Counted from the first letter of the stretch, positions 1 to 9,225 are shown. The stretch is DNA of 64,000 nucleotides from JACTOJ01 sp032335695 (GCF_032335695.1 NZ_JACTOJ010000005.1:1-64000); one strand, 5' to 3'. The notes: generated by a model from the letters alone, not told the origin. Program-made: numbers and translations.

Positions 1-14
1 ATATAAAAATCCAA

Positions 15-43
15 TTGAAAAAAATGTTACAATATTATATAAT
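15..43 (+). promoter_or_regulatory. Sigma-A promoter of the rel operon
   Basis: TTGAAA (15-20) and TATAAT (38-43) are separated by exactly 17 bases, a near-perfect housekeeping promoter. The predicted start near 50 gives a 5' leader of about 70 bases before rel. No regulator site is recognised. Confidence 0.75.
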
Positions 44-57
44 AATAGAAAAATCAT

Positions 58-81
58 GGCTGGTTGTTTAACCAGCCTTTG
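58..81 (+). other. Leader hairpin at the start of the rel transcript
   Basis: GGCTGGTT (58-65) and AACCAGCC (70-77) form a perfect 8-bp stem with a 4-base loop, followed only by TTTG. It lies just downstream of the predicted transcription start, so it would sit at the 5' end of the rel mRNA. It could be a terminator left by an upstream gene or an mRNA-stabilising hairpin; the U-tract is weak for a terminator. Confidence 0.55.
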
Positions 82-118
82 AATTTAGAAAAGATACTTC
101 TAGAGGAGAGTAATCCAT

Positions 119-2317
119 ATGCTGCAAAAATTGTTAGAAAAAATCGATAATAATTGTGTAAATGTAGATAAGGAATTAATTATTAAAGCATATAATTTTG
201 CTGCGGAAGCGCATAAGGATCAAAAAAGAGAATCTGGAGAGCCTTATGTTATTCACCCTGTAGAGGTGGCCTGCATATTAGCAGATATGGGAATGGATAC
301 AGCTACGATCGCAGCTGGACTACTTCATGATGTAATAGAAGATACTCAATATACATATGAGGATGTAACTAGGGAATTCAGCAAAGAAATAGCGGATCTT
401 GTTGAAGGTGTTACAAAGCTTGGTAAGATTCAGTATAAAACAAAAGAAGAGCAGCAAGCAGATAATGTTAGAAAAATGCTTTTAGCAATGACTAAGGATA
501 TAAGAGTAATACTTATTAAATTAGCAGATAGATTGCATAATCTAAGAACGTTAAAATATGTACCTCAAGCTAATCAAAAGCAAAAAGCAAAAGAAACCTT
601 CGATATATATGCACCATTGGCTCATAGACTAGGTATGTCCAAGATAAAATGGGAATTGGAAGATTTGGCTTTTAGATATAGTAATCCTGAAGAATATTAT
701 GATTTAGTAAATAAGATTTCTGAAAAGAGAGTAGAAAGAGAAGAATATATAAAAGTAATAGAAAATCAGCTTAGAGATAGTCTTTTAAAGTCAGGCATTG
801 ATTCAGATATAGAAGGCAGACCTAAACATTTTTATAGCATTTACAGGAAAATGGTAAACAAGAACAAATCAATCGATCAGGTGTTTGATTTAACAGCTGT
901 CAGGATATTGGTTGAAACGGTTAAAGACTGTTATGCAGCTTTAGGTATAGTACACACAATGTACAAACCAATTCCTGGAAGATTTAAAGATTATATTGCT
1001 ATGCCTAAACCCAATATGTATCAATCCCTGCATTCAACAGTTATAGGACCTCAGGGAAAACCTTTTGAAATACAAATAAGAACTTACGACATGCATAGGA
1101 CTGCAGAATATGGTATTGCAGCACACTGGAAATATAAAGAGCACATAGAGGATAACGGAAAAGACGATAAGGACTATTTTGACAATAGGCTTTCTTGGCT
1201 CGGAGATATAATGGAGTGGCAGAGGGAAACCTCGGATGCAGAAGAATTCATGGAATCTTTTAAAATAGATATGTTTTCAGATGAAGTGTTTGTCTTTACT
1301 CCAAATGGTAAAGTCATTGACTTGCCTGCAGAATCAACGCCAATAGATTTTGCTTATAGAATTCATACAGACGTAGGTAATAGATGTGTTGGGGCTAAAG
1401 TAAATGGTAAATTGCAGCCCTTAGATTATAAGCTTAAAACTGGAGAAATAGTAGAGATACAAACTTCATCCTACGCTAAGGGACCAAGCATAGATTGGGT
1501 GAATATAGTAAAAAGTAATCAAGCAAAAAGTAAGATAAGAGCTTGGTTTAAGAAAATGAAGAGAGACGAAAATGTATCCAAAGGTAAGGATATGTTAGAG
1601 AAGGAAGCTAAGAGACAAGGGTTTAATTTTGGAGAATTGCTTAAAGGAGATACCTTAGAAAAGGTACTAAAAAAATATAATTCAAATAATTTGGATGATG
1701 TTTTTGCATCTGTAGGATTAGGACTTCTTAATGCAGCTACGGTAATAACTAGATTCAAAGAGAGCATTAAAATAGAGAAGCAGACTCCTGAAGCAGACAA
1801 TTCTGCAGTACTAAAAAATATAGAAGAGCAGATATCCAAAGCTTCAAACAAGGCTACCAAAGAAAATAATTATGGAGTTAATGTTAAAGGGCTAACAAAT
1901 GTTTTGATTAGATTTGCAAAATGCTGCAATCCTGTACCGGGAGATGAAATAATAGGATATATAACCAAAGGAAGAGGAGTTTCTATACATAGAAAGGATT
2001 GCAAGAATGCAGAAGCTTTATTAAATGATATTGAAAATAAAATTGTGGAAGTGTCTTGGACTGGCACAAAGGTAAGTGGTTATATCACAGAGTTACAGAT
2101 AAGGGGAGAAGACAGAAATGGACTGTTATCTGATATAATGGTAGTCATAACCGATTCTAAGATACATCTGCATGAAGTAAATGCTAGAAGCTCATCTGAT
2201 GGATATGCCACAATAAATATTAAAATTAAGATTACTAATGTAGACGAACTAAAGGAAGTTATGAAAAAAATAAAGAAATTAACTGGTGTGGTAGAAGTGT
2301 ATAGGACAAAATCTTAG
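119..2317 (+). CDS. relA: Bifunctional (p)ppGpp synthetase/hydrolase Rel
   Basis: Makes and degrades the stringent-response alarmone (p)ppGpp from GTP/GDP and ATP. The 732-residue protein has the full long-RSH order: an HD hydrolase domain with an intact HDVIEDT motif near residue 70, a synthetase domain with RPKHFYSIYRK and RFKDYIAMPK motifs (about 235-310), a TGS domain (about 385-450) and a C-terminal ACT domain (about 655-730). Both catalytic halves look intact, so it should be the Rel/SpoT-type bifunctional enzyme. GAGGAGAG precedes the ATG. It heads a tight co-directional run with the metallo-hydrolase, hemZ, hisS and aspS (gaps 13-29 bases), a linkage of rel and aminoacyl-tRNA synthetases common in Clostridia. 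Confidence 0.95.
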   Translation: MLQKLLEKIDNNCVNVDKELIIKAYNFAAEAHKDQKRESGEPYVIHPVEVACILADMGMDTATIAAGLLHDVIEDTQYTYEDVTREFSKEIADLVEGVTKLGKIQYKTKEEQQADNVRKMLLAMTKDIRVILIKLADRLHNLRTLKYVPQANQKQKAKETFDIYAPLAHRLGMSKIKWELEDLAFRYSNPEEYYDLVNKISEKRVEREEYIKVIENQLRDSLLKSGIDSDIEGRPKHFYSIYRKMVNKNKSIDQVFDLTAVRILVETVKDCYAALGIVHTMYKPIPGRFKDYIAMPKPNMYQSLHSTVIGPQGKPFEIQIRTYDMHRTAEYGIAAHWKYKEHIEDNGKDDKDYFDNRLSWLGDIMEWQRETSDAEEFMESFKIDMFSDEVFVFTPNGKVIDLPAESTPIDFAYRIHTDVGNRCVGAKVNGKLQPLDYKLKTGEIVEIQTSSYAKGPSIDWVNIVKSNQAKSKIRAWFKKMKRDENVSKGKDMLEKEAKRQGFNFGELLKGDTLEKVLKKYNSNNLDDVFASVGLGLLNAATVITRFKESIKIEKQTPEADNSAVLKNIEEQISKASNKATKENNYGVNVKGLTNVLIRFAKCCNPVPGDEIIGYITKGRGVSIHRKDCKNAEALLNDIENKIVEVSWTGTKVSGYITELQIRGEDRNGLLSDIMVVITDSKIHLHEVNARSSSDGYATINIKIKITNVDELKEVMKKIKKLTGVVEVYRTKS

Positions 2318-2341
2318 TAACTTGATTTTTGGAGGGATGTT

Positions 2342-2953
2342 ATGAAGGTTAATAGATTATCTGTAGGTGTGTTGGGGGTTAACTGTTACCTGGTATTAGA
2401 TGAAGAAACTTATGAGACAGCGGTTATAGATCCCGGCGGTGATGAGAATACCATAATTAAAGCCTTAGATAAAATAAAAGCTAAAGTAAAATATATTTTA
2501 CTTACTCATGGACATTATGATCATACAGGAGCTGCTGTTTTTTTAAAAAACAAATACGAGGTTCCATTATATATAAATAAAAAAGATTATGAAATGATAC
2601 AATCCGATACGGGAGAATTGTTTTATATGCACGATGATGATGGAACCTTAAATACTTTTTTAGATGAAAAAAGTGAATTCTATCTTGGCAATAACAAAAT
2701 TTTTTGCTTAGAAACGCCTGGACATTCTCCAGGTGGAATGACATTTTTGATGGGTGATATAGCATTTACGGGAGACTCTTTATTTGCTGGTTCTATTGGT
2801 AGAACGGATTTTGTAGGTGGAGATTATGGAACTTTAATGAAAAGTGTAGAAACTAAGCTTACAACTTTGCCGGAGAATACAATAATTCTGCCAGGTCATG
2901 GTCCAGAGAGCACAATTCAGGAAGAAAAGGAATCTAATCCTTTCTTAGTTTAG
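2342..2953 (+). CDS. Metallo-beta-lactamase-fold hydrolase (glyoxalase II-like)
   Basis: A 203-residue single-domain metal hydrolase of the YqgX/glyoxalase II-like group. The metal ligand motif THGHYDH (about residues 55-61) and downstream HSPGG, GDSLFAGSIGR and LPGHGP supply the expected binuclear metal site. Family members hydrolyse thioesters such as S-lactoylglutathione analogues; the substrate cannot be told from sequence. It lies 24 bases after rel and 13 before hemZ, so it is probably co-transcribed. GGAGG is well spaced from the ATG. Confidence 0.85.
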   Translation: MKVNRLSVGVLGVNCYLVLDEETYETAVIDPGGDENTIIKALDKIKAKVKYILLTHGHYDHTGAAVFLKNKYEVPLYINKKDYEMIQSDTGELFYMHDDDGTLNTFLDEKSEFYLGNNKIFCLETPGHSPGGMTFLMGDIAFTGDSLFAGSIGRTDFVGGDYGTLMKSVETKLTTLPENTIILPGHGPESTIQEEKESNPFLV

Positions 2954-2966
2954 GTTAGGAGATGTA

Positions 2967-4400
2967 ATGAGTATACTTATTAAGCTAAATGATTTGAAAT
3001 ACAGATATGATGTATTTCAAATTACTAATATATTTTATCAAAATACAGAAATAGATTTTGTAGATAAAAATGAAGATATTGATATAAGCATATCTGATGG
3101 AGAAATAACTATAACTTCTCATGGTACAAATAGGAATTATTCTATTGACGAGTCATTACCCTTTAAGGAAAATGTGAAGATGGCTCTTTATAAATACTTT
3201 GTAGCTATAACAAAAGTAGAACACCCTTGGGGAACTCTCATAGGCATAAGACCAGCCAAGATAGCAGGATCCCTAATGAAAAAAGGCTTAAAAGATGAAG
3301 AAATTATACAGTATTATGATAAGCATTATGTAGCAAGCAGAGAAAAAACTGAATTATGTATTGAGGTTGCAAGATACGAGAAGGATTTAATAAATAAAAA
3401 TAAGAATAATATAAGCATATACATAGGTATGCCATTTTGTCCAACAAGGTGTGCCTATTGTTCTTTTGCGTCAAATTCTATAAAGGGAAAAGAACAATTA
3501 GTAGGAGAATATCTTAAGGCATTAAGTTACGAGATTAATTCAATAAAAGCGTACATAGAATCAAAACAATTGAATATAGAAAATATATATTTTGGTGGAG
3601 GCACTCCTACTTCTGTTACAGAAAAAGATTTTGAAGGCATTATGGAATGTATTTATGATGCTTTCATAAAGGAAAAAAATATAAAAGAATTCACAGTAGA
3701 AGCTGGAAGGCCTGACAGCATAACCTTAAGCAAATTGCTTTCTATGAAGAAATATAGAGTTACAAGGATAAGTATCAATCCTCAAACCATGAACGATAAA
3801 ACTCTAAAACGTATAGGCAGGCTTCACACAGTGAAAGATGTGATAGATAAATTTAATTTAGCAAGAAAATGTGGCTTTGATAATATAAATATGGATATAA
3901 TATTAGGACTGCCAGGCGAAAATTTAGAAGATGTAATTAATACTTGTAAAAAAATTAAAGAGCTTTCTCCAGAGAGCTTGACTGTACATGGAATGGCCGT
4001 AAAGAGAGCATCTAAAATACATGAGGAATTATTAAATAACAAGTTTGATAATAAATTAGATTTGAATGATATAATAGATATGTATGATGTGACACGCAAA
4101 ACTTCACAAGAAATTAATATGCATCCGTATTACATGTATAGACAGAAGAACATGATTGGCAATATGGAAAACATAGGTTATTGCAAAGAAGGCTTTGAAA
4201 ATATTTATAATATTCAGATCATGGAGGAAAAGCAGACCATAATAGCTTTAGGGGCAGACGCAGTAACTAAGGTTATATTTATGGAAGAAAACCGATTAGA
4301 GAGATTTGCTAATTTAAAGGATGTAAAGGAATATGTAAATAGAGTAGAAGAAATAGTTCAAAAAAAAATTTCTTTATTAAATACACTATATAAGGATTAA
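2967..4400 (+). CDS. hemZ: Coproporphyrinogen III oxidase-like radical SAM enzyme HemZ
   Basis: A 477-residue radical SAM protein of the HemN/HemZ family. The cluster motif CPTRCAYCSF (CxxxCxxC) is near residue 157 and is followed by the SAM-contacting FGGGTPT. HemZ has an N-terminal extension that HemN lacks, and this length fits HemZ. Family members are annotated as oxygen-independent coproporphyrinogen oxidases, but several homologues are heme chaperones or of unknown activity, and no other heme-synthesis genes are in the window. It sits in the rel-hisS run, a common clostridial location. Confidence 0.85.
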   Translation: MSILIKLNDLKYRYDVFQITNIFYQNTEIDFVDKNEDIDISISDGEITITSHGTNRNYSIDESLPFKENVKMALYKYFVAITKVEHPWGTLIGIRPAKIAGSLMKKGLKDEEIIQYYDKHYVASREKTELCIEVARYEKDLINKNKNNISIYIGMPFCPTRCAYCSFASNSIKGKEQLVGEYLKALSYEINSIKAYIESKQLNIENIYFGGGTPTSVTEKDFEGIMECIYDAFIKEKNIKEFTVEAGRPDSITLSKLLSMKKYRVTRISINPQTMNDKTLKRIGRLHTVKDVIDKFNLARKCGFDNINMDIILGLPGENLEDVINTCKKIKELSPESLTVHGMAVKRASKIHEELLNNKFDNKLDLNDIIDMYDVTRKTSQEINMHPYYMYRQKNMIGNMENIGYCKEGFENIYNIQIMEEKQTIIALGADAVTKVIFMEENRLERFANLKDVKEYVNRVEEIVQKKISLLNTLYKD

Positions 4401-4427
4401 ATGATATTCATATAAGGAGGATTTTTT

Positions 4428-5678
4428 ATGATACAGGCTCAAAAAGGTACAAAGGATGTGCTGCCTCAGGATTCCTATAAGTGGCAGTACATTGAAGATA
4501 AATTAAGAAAAATTGCTGCAGAATACGGCTGCAGAGAAATTAGAACTCCTATTTTCGAAGCTACAGAATTATTTGAGAGAGGAGTGGGAGAAACCACTGA
4601 TGTAGTTCAAAAAGAAATGTACACATTTAAGGATAAAGGCAATAGAAGTGTTACATTAAAGCCTGAAGGTACAGCTCCGGCAGTAAGAGCTTTCGTGGAA
4701 GCAAGCTTGTATAGTGAAGCACAACCTACAAAGATGTTTTACTTTACTCCCGTATTTAGATATGAAAATGTTCAAAAGGGGAGACTTAGAGAACATCATC
4801 AATTTGGAGTTGAAGTGTTTGGCGCTCAGTCAGCATCCTTGGATGCTGAAATCATAAGTCTAGCAATGAGAGTATTTAATGAATTTGGATTAAACGAGCT
4901 TAAATTGCATATAAACAGCATAGGATGTCCTCATTGCAGGAAAAAATATAATGAAGCTTTAAAAAGCTTTCTATCAGATAATCTAGATAATTTATGTGAA
5001 ACCTGTAAGAGCAGATTTGATAGAAATCCTATGAGAATATTAGACTGCAAGGAAGAAAAATGCAAGGAAATAACTAAAGGTGCACCTATAATATTAGATT
5101 ATATATGTGATGATTGCAGAGAGCATATGGATAAACTTAAAAAATGCCTTTCAGCTTTAGATATACAGTTTGAAGTTGATCCTCACATTGTAAGAGGTCT
5201 AGATTATTATAGCAAAACCGTATTTGAGATTATAAACAAGAATATTACAGTGTGCGGTGGAGGAAGATATGACACTTTGATAGAACAAATAGGTGGTCCA
5301 GAAATTCCAGCAGTAGGCTTTGGCATGGGGCTTGAAAGACTTATTTTAACTCTTGAGGAAGAGAATATAAATATTCCTAAACCAGATTTAATGGAAATCT
5401 ATATAGGTTCCATGGGTGAGAATGCTTCTTATGAGGCTTTAAAGCTTACAAACCAGCTTAGAAAGCTCGGTGTTAAAGCGGATATAGATCATGTTGGAAG
5501 AAGTGTAAAAGCTCAAATGAAATATGCAAATAAAATAAACTCAAAATTTTCAGTAGTTCTTGGAGAAGATGAGCTGGCAAATAGAACTGCAAAACTTAAA
5601 AATATGAATACCGGAGATATTTTTGATGTTAATATAGATAACTATGAAGGTATATATAAAATAGTTAAAAATATATAA
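4428..5678 (+). CDS. hisS: Histidyl-tRNA synthetase
   Basis: A class II aminoacyl-tRNA synthetase that charges tRNA-His. The 416-residue protein starts with QKGTKDVLP and has motif 2 around FRYENVQKGRLREHHQ, the histidine-specific motifs GLDYYSKTVFE and GGGRYD, motif 3 GFGMGLERL, and a C-terminal anticodon-binding domain. A cysteine-rich stretch near residues 165-215 (several CxxC pairs) resembles the zinc-ribbon insertion of some clostridial HisRS proteins. An ideal AAGGAGG lies before the ATG. aspS follows after 29 bases, the usual hisS-aspS pair. Confidence 0.95.
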   Translation: MIQAQKGTKDVLPQDSYKWQYIEDKLRKIAAEYGCREIRTPIFEATELFERGVGETTDVVQKEMYTFKDKGNRSVTLKPEGTAPAVRAFVEASLYSEAQPTKMFYFTPVFRYENVQKGRLREHHQFGVEVFGAQSASLDAEIISLAMRVFNEFGLNELKLHINSIGCPHCRKKYNEALKSFLSDNLDNLCETCKSRFDRNPMRILDCKEEKCKEITKGAPIILDYICDDCREHMDKLKKCLSALDIQFEVDPHIVRGLDYYSKTVFEIINKNITVCGGGRYDTLIEQIGGPEIPAVGFGMGLERLILTLEEENINIPKPDLMEIYIGSMGENASYEALKLTNQLRKLGVKADIDHVGRSVKAQMKYANKINSKFSVVLGEDELANRTAKLKNMNTGDIFDVNIDNYEGIYKIVKNI

Positions 5679-5707
5679 AATTTAATATATAAAAGTACGG
5701 GAGGATA

Positions 5708-7492
5708 ATGATGGCAGAAGCATTAAATGGCTTAAAGAGATCGCTTTTATGCGGTGATATAAGCGAAAAGGAATTGGAAAAATCTATTACAGTAATGGGC
5801 TGGGTTCAAAGAAAAAGAAACCTAGGGGCTCTTATATTTGTTGATTTAAGGGATAGGAGCGGAATAATTCAAGTAGTATTTGGAGAAGAAATAAATAAGG
5901 AAGCTTTCGAAAAAGCAGATGGCTTAAGATCTGAATATTGCATAGCTGTTACTGGAACCTTAGTAAGAAGAGAAGCACCAAATGAACATATGAAAACAGG
6001 TGCTTTCGAGCTTAAAGGATCAGAAATAAAGATTTTATCAGAATCAGAAACACCACCAATATATATTAAAGAAAACTTGGATGCAGCAGAAAATATAAGA
6101 CTTAAATATAGATACTTGGATTTAAGAAGACCAGATATGCAAAAAATATTTATAACTAGGCACAAAGTAGCAAAAGCAATAAGAGATTATTTGGACGAAA
6201 ATGGGTTCTTGGAGATCGAAACTCCAATACTTACTAAGAGCACTCCCGAGGGAGCTAGAGATTATCTTGTACCTAGCAGAAATTATCCGGGAATGTTTTA
6301 TGCTCTTCCTCAATCTCCTCAAATATTTAAACAGCTTCTTATGGTGTCAGGGTTTGATAAATATTTCCAGATAGTTAAGTGCTTTAGAGATGAAGACTTA
6401 AGAGCTAATAGGCAGCCTGAATTTACGCAGGTAGATATGGAAATGTCCTTTGTGGACCAGGAGGATGTTATTGCTTTAAATGAGGGACTTATAAAAAAAA
6501 TCTTTAAAGAAATACTTAATGTAGATGTAAAAACACCTATAAGAAGAATGCCTTACAGAGAAGCTATGGATAAGTACGGCTCTGATAAACCTGACTTGAG
6601 ATTTGGTATGGAAATCACAGATATAAGTTCTATAGTTAAGGATACAGATTTTGTTGTATTTAAATCAGCCTTAGATAATAATGGCTCTGTTAGAGCTATA
6701 AAAGTTGATAATGCAGCAGGTATGGGAAGAAAAGACATCGACAGACTAGGAGAATTTGTTAAGACTTATAAGGCTAAAGGATTGGCATACATAGCTTATA
6801 AGGAAGATGGAATAAAGTCACCAATTTCAAAATTCATAAGTGAAGACAAAATAAATGAAATAATTGGTAAACTTGATGCTAAAGCAGGGGATATGATATT
6901 TATTGTTGCTGACCGTGATAAGATTGTTTTGTCTGCGCTGGGAGCACTTAGGTTAGAGCTTGCTAAAAAACTTGATATATTGAAAGATAACAAAGAGTAC
7001 GAATTTGTATGGGTTACTGAATTTCCGTTGCTTGCTTATGACGAAGAGGAAAAGAGATATGTAGCAGAACATCATCCATTTACTATGCCTATGGATGAAG
7101 ACATTTCTTACCTTGACACAGATCCTTCTAAGGTTAGGGCTAAAGCCTATGATATAGTTCTTAACGGAGAAGAGCTTGGTGGAGGAAGTATAAGAATACA
7201 TGATACAAAGCTTCAGGAAAAGATGTTTGAGGTTATAGGATTAGGACAGGAAAGAGCTTGGGAAAGATTTGGATTCTTGCTTGAAGCCTTTAAATTTGGA
7301 CCACCACCACATGGAGGATTGGCTTTTGGGTTTGATAGAATGATTATGTTCCTATGCGGTACGGATAATATAAAAGATGTAATAGCCTTCCCTAAGAATC
7401 AAAATGCATACGATCCTATGTCGGAAGCGCCAAATGTTGTAGATGATATTCAGCTTAAAGAATTAGGAATAGCTATAAATAAAAACAATTAA
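5708..7492 (+). CDS. aspS: Aspartyl-tRNA synthetase
   Basis: A class IIb aminoacyl-tRNA synthetase of 594 residues, the full bacterial length. It has the N-terminal OB-fold anticodon domain (GWVQRKRNLGALIFVDLRDR), the catalytic domain with FRDEDLRANRQPEFTQ as motif 2, the bacterial GAD insertion, and motif 3 GLAFGFDR near the C-terminus. Two adjacent ATG codons (5708 and 5711) follow GGGAGGATA; the second has the better spacing but the choice changes one residue. It is the last gene of the rel run and is followed by a clear terminator. Confidence 0.95.
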   Translation: MMAEALNGLKRSLLCGDISEKELEKSITVMGWVQRKRNLGALIFVDLRDRSGIIQVVFGEEINKEAFEKADGLRSEYCIAVTGTLVRREAPNEHMKTGAFELKGSEIKILSESETPPIYIKENLDAAENIRLKYRYLDLRRPDMQKIFITRHKVAKAIRDYLDENGFLEIETPILTKSTPEGARDYLVPSRNYPGMFYALPQSPQIFKQLLMVSGFDKYFQIVKCFRDEDLRANRQPEFTQVDMEMSFVDQEDVIALNEGLIKKIFKEILNVDVKTPIRRMPYREAMDKYGSDKPDLRFGMEITDISSIVKDTDFVVFKSALDNNGSVRAIKVDNAAGMGRKDIDRLGEFVKTYKAKGLAYIAYKEDGIKSPISKFISEDKINEIIGKLDAKAGDMIFIVADRDKIVLSALGALRLELAKKLDILKDNKEYEFVWVTEFPLLAYDEEEKRYVAEHHPFTMPMDEDISYLDTDPSKVRAKAYDIVLNGEELGGGSIRIHDTKLQEKMFEVIGLGQERAWERFGFLLEAFKFGPPPHGGLAFGFDRMIMFLCGTDNIKDVIAFPKNQNAYDPMSEAPNVVDDIQLKELGIAINKNN

Positions 7493-7508
7493 GCACATAA
7501 ATAAAAAT

Positions 7509-7537
7509 CTGACTTTAACAAAGTCAGTATTTTTATA
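7509..7537 (+). terminator. Intrinsic terminator after aspS
   Basis: CTGACTT (7509-7515) pairs with AAGTCAG (7521-7527), followed by TATTTTTAT. It closes the rel-aspS transcription unit. Confidence 0.85.
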
Positions 7538-7581
7538 ATATAAAGCTAATTGTTTACATATTTTAATTCGAGGTATAATTT

Positions 7582-7848
7582 ATGGAAGACATAGATTTAA
7601 AAAATGATATAATTATACGCCTAAGAAAAATTGAAGGCCAAGTAAAGGGCATAGAAAAAATGATAAACAATGAATGTTGCTGCAAAGATGTTTTGACTCA
7701 AATTTCGGCAATAAGAGCTGCCATGAATAAGGTTGGCGGAATGCTTATAGAAAATTATGCAAAAAATTGCATGAAGGGTTCTACAGAATTGGAATTAGAG
7801 GAAAATGTGGATGAGTTAGTAAAAACCTTATTAACATTCATGAAATAA
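7582..7848 (+). CDS. CsoR/FrmR/CstR-family (DUF156) metal- or persulfide-sensing repressor
   Basis: An 88-residue all-helical repressor. RLRKIEGQVKGIEKMI and CKDVLTQISAIRAAMNKVGG are diagnostic of the CsoR family. In copper-sensing CsoR a Cys, a His and a second Cys bind Cu(I). Here the first Cys is kept (Cys34, preceded by Cys32 and Cys33) and so is the second (Cys63), but the position four residues before Cys63, normally His, is Tyr59. The site therefore has two thiols and no copper His, which is closer to the CstR persulfide-sensing type. No copper or sulfur gene adjoins it; it stands alone between two terminators. GAGGT precedes the ATG. Confidence 0.8.
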   Translation: MEDIDLKNDIIIRLRKIEGQVKGIEKMINNECCCKDVLTQISAIRAAMNKVGGMLIENYAKNCMKGSTELELEENVDELVKTLLTFMK

Positions 7849-7855
7849 AAAAATG

Positions 7856-7884
7856 AGGACTAGAAAATCTAGTCCTTGTTTTTT
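7856..7884. terminator. Bidirectional terminator shared by csoR-like and thrE genes
   Basis: AGGACTAGA (7856-7864) pairs perfectly with TCTAGTCCT (7868-7876), followed by TGTTTTTT on the plus strand, with an A-run upstream that serves the minus strand. The TAG stop codon of the minus-strand exporter gene lies inside the stem. Confidence 0.85.
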
Positions 7885-8303
7885 GCACATATTTTTATTA
7901 GCTTTACGGCAGAAGATACGAAGAGTATTCCAACTGCCAAAGCACCAGCACTCATTATTGTATTTAATCCTGTGCTAAGAGAAGTATACACATCTCCTTT
8001 TATAGAGTAATACATGGTATAATACATTCCTCCACCTGGAACCAGAGGTATAATTGTACATAGCACAAATATAGTTACAGGAGCCTTCCTAACTCTTGCC
8101 ATGATTTCAGAATATATACCTATAAATACTGAAGAGGCAAACATGCTTAATGCAATAGAATCAGTGTATTTAGAACTAAGTAAATATATAAACCAAGATG
8201 CGCCTCCACCTATGGCACAAAGAAATAGATTTTTCCCTTTTACATTGAAAATTATACCGAAACCTATAGTAGCAATAGCTGCATAAATAGAATTAATTAC
8301 CAT
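7869..8303 (-). CDS. Threonine/serine exporter, small ThrE_2-type subunit (DUF3815)
   Basis: A 144-residue integral membrane protein with about four to five hydrophobic helices; GGGASWFIYLLSS and PLVPGGGMYY are typical of the DUF3815 half of ThrE. In split systems this partner works with the larger DUF1212 subunit in the membrane to export threonine/serine-like solutes. I start it at the ATG whose first base overlaps the upstream TAA stop (TAATG at 8303), with GGAGG 9 bases before; an upstream in-frame ATG at 8333 has no better ribosome site. The overlap implies translational coupling and a two-subunit complex. Confidence 0.8.
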   Translation of the reverse strand: MVINSIYAAIATIGFGIIFNVKGKNLFLCAIGGGASWFIYLLSSKYTDSIALSMFASSVFIGIYSEIMARVRKAPVTIFVLCTIIPLVPGGGMYYTMYYSIKGDVYTSLSTGLNTIMSAGALAVGILFVSSAVKLIKICAKNKD

Positions 8304-9073
8304 TAACCTATGCCTCCAAATATACTGATCCATATCTTAAGTATAAAGCCGCTGCCTACCGCAATTCCTACTGCAGTTAAAAATGCTTCTGCCGCTCTTG
8401 TAATACCTGCCAATAAATCCCCAGCTATGGTATCTCTTATGGCGTTAGTTATAGCTAGACCAGGAACTAAAAGCATTATAGATCCTATAATAGTCTTATC
8501 TAAATTAAAGGCGATATTAATTTTCACTAACAAGCAGGCAAATAATGCTGCCATAGCTCCACCGATTATGTTTATAAAGAAAAAATTTAGTTCCAATTTA
8601 TTTAGATAAGAAACCATGGATTCTATGATTAAACCTATGAAAAATGCACTTATAGCATCCCCAGTATTTCCACCAAAAATAAGTGTAAAGGTAGAAGCAG
8701 CTAAGGCCGAAAATAGTATAGTAGGCAAAGTACCATATCTTTTACTTTCATCAATATTTCTTAGTATTTGAATGGCTTCTTCCTCACTATAATTATGTTT
8801 AGAAATATTTCGCGAAAAATTATTCACTAAGCATATTTTTTCTAAATTTACAGTCCTAGTATGTACACGTTTTATTATAGAAGCTGTATTATTACTTGTA
8901 TCTGATACGCATATCATAATACCTGTGGCGGTAACAAAACTATCTGATAGAGAAAAGCCGTAGGATAAGCATATTCTATTTATTGTATCTTCAACTCTAT
9001 ATGTTTCACCTCCGCTTTCAAGTATTATTCTTCCGGCTTCAGAGGCAATAAAAGCTAATTTATTCGCGTTCAT
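8303..9073 (-). CDS. Threonine/serine exporter, large ThrE-type subunit (DUF1212)
   Basis: A 256-residue protein with the soluble N-terminal DUF1212 region (GRIILESGGETYRVEDTINR at about residues 13-32) followed by about five membrane helices, including a segment with LLVPGLAITNAIRD and GDLLAG. This is the large half of a split ThrE exporter; the small half overlaps its stop by one base. AAGGTGGGTGA precedes the ATG at 9073; a GTG four codons upstream lacks a ribosome site, so I prefer 9073. Actual substrate is inferred from family only. Confidence 0.85.
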   Translation of the reverse strand: MNANKLAFIASEAGRIILESGGETYRVEDTINRICLSYGFSLSDSFVTATGIMICVSDTSNNTASIIKRVHTRTVNLEKICLVNNFSRNISKHNYSEEEAIQILRNIDESKRYGTLPTILFSALAASTFTLIFGGNTGDAISAFFIGLIIESMVSYLNKLELNFFFINIIGGAMAALFACLLVKINIAFNLDKTIIGSIMLLVPGLAITNAIRDTIAGDLLAGITRAAEAFLTAVGIAVGSGFILKIWISIFGGIG

Positions 9074-9120
9074 AAGTTCACCCACCTTAATTCTTGTATA
9101 TTATATCATAAAATATTAAG

Positions 9121-9149
9121 TTGATAAATGTAACTAATATCTTTATAAT
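9121..9149 (+). promoter_or_regulatory. Sigma-A promoter of glyA
   Basis: TTGATA (9121-9126) and TATAAT (9144-9149) are 17 bases apart. The start near 9156 leaves a leader of about 70 bases that contains the imperfect inverted repeat TTCAATCATTTCATGAA; no known riboswitch is recognised. Confidence 0.7.
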
Positions 9150-9225
9150 TAATATAAATGGAATTATATGTTCAATCATTTCATGAATTAAATAGGTATG
9201 CTTTTACTTAAAGGAGGATTATACT

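Noticed and set aside
7574..7579. TATAAT directly before the CsoR-like ATG
   Set aside because: A start from it would fall inside the coding region; it overlaps the ribosome site and is probably chance in A/T-rich DNA.
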